The notes beneath the pieces were generated by a model. That model saw only the letters and a list, made by a program, of their open reading frames with translations. It ran no database searches and had not been told where the DNA came from. A stretch of DNA of 8,168 nt from Myxococcales bacterium (GTDB taxonomy: Bacteria; Myxococcota; Myxococcia; Myxococcales; Anaeromyxobacteraceae), in assembly GCA_021784995.1 (NCBI GenBank), contig JAJYHA010000222.1, positions 1 through 8,168 of the forward strand, read 5' to 3'. The stretch's first letter is position 1. Every line of letters starts with the position of its first letter. A program made the position numbers and the translations under genes. Shown one piece after another: positions 5,787 through 8,168 of this stretch.

Positions 5787-6335
5787 ATGGTGAGACTCGG
5801 AGAGATGCTGGTCGCGTTGAGCGCGTGTCCACCGGAGGCGATCCGGGAGGCGCTGCACAACCAGCGCTTCTGCGGCGGCCGGCTGGGGACGAACCTCCTC
5901 GACCTGGGCGCGCTGGACGAGGAGCGCCTCGCCCACGCGCTCGGCCGCCTCTACCGCCTGCCGAGCGCCTGGGGAGCCGTGACGCCCGATCTCGGCGCGC
6001 TGGCCCTCGTGACGCGCGCGCTGGTCGAGCGGCACGTGCTCGTCCCCTACGACGTCGACGGGCGCACGCTGCGGCTCCTGGTCTGCGATCCGACCGACGT
6101 GCGCGCCCTGGACGAGGTCGCGTTCGCGGTCGGCAGGAGCGTGCAGCCGATCGTCACGCCGGAAGCGCGCGTGTGGGACCTCATGCGCCGTCACTACGGC
6201 GTGCTGCACAGTCGCCGGACGGTCGCGGGGGCCGAGGGCGACGGCGAGCGGCGCCGGTGGGCGCCGCGGCTCCCGAGGCCGCCCTCGCGCGGCCGCAGCA
6301 TCGCACAGCCCATCGCCGACCCCCTCGTCTGGTAG
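5787..6335 (+). CDS. Solitary MshEN-type (GspE/PilB N-terminal-like) domain protein
   Basis: The 182-residue protein is essentially one MshEN-type domain without the ATPase found in PilB, GspE or MshE. Two tandem motif halves are visible: RLGEMLVALS...ALHNQ (residues 3-26) and RLGTNLLDLG...LAHALGRLYRLP (32-59). The second subdomain follows, with ERHVLVPYDVDGRTLRLLVCDPTD (81-104) and a final DLMRRHYG helix (131-138). In MshE-like ATPases such RLG...Q motifs bind cyclic-di-GMP. Here the first motif has Ser12 for the usual Gly, and the second ends in Leu55 rather than Gln, so binding is plausible but not assured. A basic, Pro/Arg-rich tail (about 143-172) follows. The start is fixed tightly: TGA at 5781-5783 is in frame, leaving ATG 5787 or GTG 5790. 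No well-placed ribosome site is seen (GGAGAGG at 5762-5768 is too far). GGT starts 50 bases downstream, perhaps co-transcribed. Confidence 0.8.
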   Translation: MVRLGEMLVALSACPPEAIREALHNQRFCGGRLGTNLLDLGALDEERLAHALGRLYRLPSAWGAVTPDLGALALVTRALVERHVLVPYDVDGRTLRLLVCDPTDVRALDEVAFAVGRSVQPIVTPEARVWDLMRRHYGVLHSRRTVAGAEGDGERRRWAPRLPRPPSRGRSIAQPIADPLVW

Positions 6336-6385
6336 CCCGCCACGGCGCCGGTGCGCGCCCGTCCGGGATGCGGTACCAATGACGT

Positions 6386-8062
6386 GTGAGCCCTCCCTTT
6401 CCCCACGGGTGCCCGCGTGCCGGTGACCGTCCCGGCGGCACGCCCTTCGCGAGCCGCTCGGTCGTCCACGCCCGCCACGGCATGGTCGCCTCGGCTCACC
6501 CGCTGGCCTCGCAGATCGGGCTCGACGTCCTGCGGCGGGGCGGCACCGCCGTCGACGCCGCCATCGCCACCAACGCCGCCCTCGGCTTCCTCGAGCCGAT
6601 GTCCTGCGGCATCGGGGGCGATCTCTTCGCCATCGTGTGGGAGGCGGGTGCGCGCGTCCTGCACGGGTTGAACGCGTCGGGGCGGGCGCCCGCGGGCATC
6701 ACGGCCGACGCCGTCCGGCCCAGGGCCGACGGGACCATCCCGCTGCGCGGGCCGGAGACCTGGACGGTCCCCGGCGCGGTGGATGGCTGGTTCCAGCTCC
6801 ACGCCCGGTTCGGCAAGCTCACGATGGCGGAGCTGCTCGGGCCGTCGGTGGAGGCAGCCCGCCGCGGCGAGCCGGTCCCGCAGGTGATCGCGGACGCCTG
6901 GCAGCAGGCGGCGCTCCTCCTGCGAGACACGCCAGGGTTCGCCGAGAGCTTCCTGCCAGCCGGCCGCGCGCCCCGCGAGCGCGAGCTGGTGGCGAACCCG
7001 GGGCTCGCCCGAGCGTACGAGGCGCTGGCGCGCGACGGCGCCGACGCCTTCTACCGCGGGCCCATCGCCGACGCGCTGGCCGCCTTCTCCGCCGCCGTGG
7101 GCGGGTTCCTCGCGGCCTCCGACCTGGCGGAGCACCGCTCGACGTGGGTCGAGCCCATCTCGACCACCTACCGCGGCGTCGAGGTCTGGGAGCTGCCGCC
7201 CAACGGGCAGGGACTGGCCGCGCTCCAGATGCTCAACATGCTGGAGGGGTTCGACCTCGCCGCGATGGGACGCGACTCGCCCGACTTCTGGCACCTGCTG
7301 GTCGAGGTGAAGAAGCTCGCCTTCGCGGACCGCGCCCGGCTCTACGCAGACCCGGAGTTCGCGACCGTGCCGGTGGAGCGCCTCCTCTCGAAGGAGTACG
7401 CCCGCGAGCGGGCGCGCCGCGTCGACATGGCGCGCGCGGCCATGACCGTCGAGCCGGGGCTCCCGGCGCACGAGGAGGGCGACACGACCTACCTCGCGAC
7501 CGCGGACGCGGCCGGGAACATGGTGTCGCTCATCCAGAGCGTCTACACCGCGTTCGGGAGCGGGTTCGCGCTGCCGGGCTGGGGCTTCGCGCTGCAGAAC
7601 CGCGGCGCGCAGTTCAACCTCCGCCCCGGGTCGGCCAATCACCTCCAGCCGAGGAAGCGGCCCTTCCACACCATCATCCCCGCCTTCGCCACGGTGGGCG
7701 GCGAGCCTGGGCTGGCGTTCGGGCTCATGGGCGGCGACATGCAGCCGCAGGGCCACGCGCAGATCCTGGTGAACCTCCTGGACCTGGGGATGAACCTGCA
7801 GGAGGCGGGCGACGCGGGCCGCTTCTACCACACGCGCTCGAGCGAGCCGACCGGCGTGGAGATGACGGGCGGCGGGCTCCTGGCGCTCGAGGGCAGCGTC
7901 CCGCCGGCGGTGCGCCTCGAGCTGGTCCGCCGCGGCCACTGCCTGCAGGAGGCGCTCCCCGGCCGCTTCGGTGGCTACCAGGCCGTGGCGCGCGATCCGG
8001 TGACCGGCGTGCTGAGCGGCGCGACGGAGTGGCGCAAGGACGGCTGCGCCGTGGGGTACTGA
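6386..8062 (+). CDS. Gamma-glutamyltransferase family protein, signal-less
   Basis: Members of this Ntn-hydrolase family cleave the gamma-glutamyl bond of glutathione or related compounds, or transfer the glutamyl group. The precursor cuts itself at a Thr that becomes the nucleophile of the small subunit. Evidence over 558 residues: GMVASAHPLASQIGLDVL (32-49), GGTAVDAAIAT (52-62), MSCGIGGDLFAI (72-83), LNASGRAP (95-102, Arg100 at the usual glutamate-binding place), GDTTYLATAD (365-374; Thr367 is the expected processing site and nucleophile), PRKRPFHTIIP (422-432) and GLMGGDMQPQGH (446-457, with the Gly pair of the oxyanion region). No signal peptide is seen, so it resembles cytoplasmic YwrD-type enzymes rather than periplasmic E. 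coli Ggt. The GTG at 6386 is used because the only later in-frame start, ATG 6482, would cut into the first conserved strand; no clear ribosome site supports it. True substrate is unknown. Confidence 0.9.
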   Translation: MSPPFPHGCPRAGDRPGGTPFASRSVVHARHGMVASAHPLASQIGLDVLRRGGTAVDAAIATNAALGFLEPMSCGIGGDLFAIVWEAGARVLHGLNASGRAPAGITADAVRPRADGTIPLRGPETWTVPGAVDGWFQLHARFGKLTMAELLGPSVEAARRGEPVPQVIADAWQQAALLLRDTPGFAESFLPAGRAPRERELVANPGLARAYEALARDGADAFYRGPIADALAAFSAAVGGFLAASDLAEHRSTWVEPISTTYRGVEVWELPPNGQGLAALQMLNMLEGFDLAAMGRDSPDFWHLLVEVKKLAFADRARLYADPEFATVPVERLLSKEYARERARRVDMARAAMTVEPGLPAHEEGDTTYLATADAAGNMVSLIQSVYTAFGSGFALPGWGFALQNRGAQFNLRPGSANHLQPRKRPFHTIIPAFATVGGEPGLAFGLMGGDMQPQGHAQILVNLLDLGMNLQEAGDAGRFYHTRSSEPTGVEMTGGGLLALEGSVPPAVRLELVRRGHCLQEALPGRFGGYQAVARDPVTGVLSGATEWRKDGCAVGY

Positions 8063-8063
8063 C

Positions 8064-8089
8064 GCTGCCGCCCGCGGGCGGGAGGCAGC
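8064..8089 (+). other. GC-rich hairpin just after the GGT stop
   Basis: GCTGCC (8064-8069) pairs with GGCAGC (8084-8089). After one G-A mismatch the inner bases CCCGC continue pairing with GCGGG, although the innermost pairs leave too tight a loop. It begins one base after the stop codon. It has no T-tract and may protect the mRNA 3' end or aid the terminator downstream. Confidence 0.35.
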
Positions 8090-8133
8090 CCGCCGCCCGG
8101 GGCCGTGCCGGGCCGCCACGTGGCCAGGACGGC

Positions 8134-8162
8134 GAAAGGGGCTCGCCTGGCGAGCCCCTTTC
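8134..8162 (+). terminator. Strong intrinsic terminator, probably bidirectional
   Basis: GAAAGGGGCTCGCC (8134-8147) and GGCGAGCCCCTTTC (8149-8162) are perfect 14-base inverted arms around one T, so the RNA would form a stem of about 12-13 bp with a tiny loop. AAA on one arm and TTT on the other give a short T-tract on either strand. It lies 71 bases after the GGT stop and is the best terminator in the window. Confidence 0.8.
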
Positions 8163-8168
8163 CTCTAG

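Noticed and set aside
5555..5860. Minus-strand open frames (101 and 71 codons) in the divergent spacer
   Set aside because: They overlap the start of the MshEN gene antisense, have no domain or ribosome site, and are at a length common by chance at this GC content.
6194..8119. Minus-strand open frame of 641 codons opposite GGT
   Set aside because: It mirrors the conserved GGT gene. Its His/Arg/Glu-rich repeats come from the codon pattern of the sense gene.

Overview
This is a very GC-rich stretch of bacterial chromosome with tightly packed genes, frequent GTG/TTG starts and long open antisense frames. Codon use and gene types (PhoB/PhoR-like pair, solitary MshEN-domain protein, PheS-like paralogue) fit a myxobacterium-like deltaproteobacterium such as Anaeromyxobacter. 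That assignment is an inference from style, not from a marker gene. I see no tRNA, rRNA, CRISPR array, insertion sequence or phage gene.

Layout. Bases 1-2526 carry three minus-strand genes: a nicotinamidase (pncA), a molybdopterin molybdenumtransferase (moeA), and the 5' part of an acyl-CoA synthetase/AMP-ligase cut by the window edge at its ATP-binding motif. They are read in that order and may form one operon. A 116-base divergent spacer with a hairpin follows. Then comes a plus-strand two-component pair: a PhoB/OmpR-type response regulator (2643-3356), and 4 bases later a PhoR-like histidine kinase with PAS, HisKA and HATPase domains but no membrane segment (3361-4518).

Converging on the kinase from the other strand is a PheS-family paralogue (4542-5432, minus). 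It resembles the catalytic core of phenylalanyl-tRNA synthetase alpha, but several class II motif residues are replaced. Its upstream region (5433-5786) is the largest gene-free interval. It holds two perfect 10-bp-stem hairpins, a CTTGA/TCAAG inverted repeat and a possible minus-strand promoter. On the plus strand there follow a small solitary MshEN-type protein (possible cyclic-di-GMP reader, 5787-6335) and a complete gamma-glutamyltransferase of the signal-less type (6386-8062). A very strong terminator hairpin closes the window (8134-8162).

How the genes fit together: the two-component pair is a clear functional unit. PncA (NAD salvage), MoeA (molybdenum cofactor) and GGT (gamma-glutamyl metabolism) are housekeeping enzymes with no obvious shared pathway. 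The least explained parts are the motif-eroded PheS-like protein, its structured upstream region, and the neighbouring MshEN protein. I do not see convincing evidence of a new multi-gene system.
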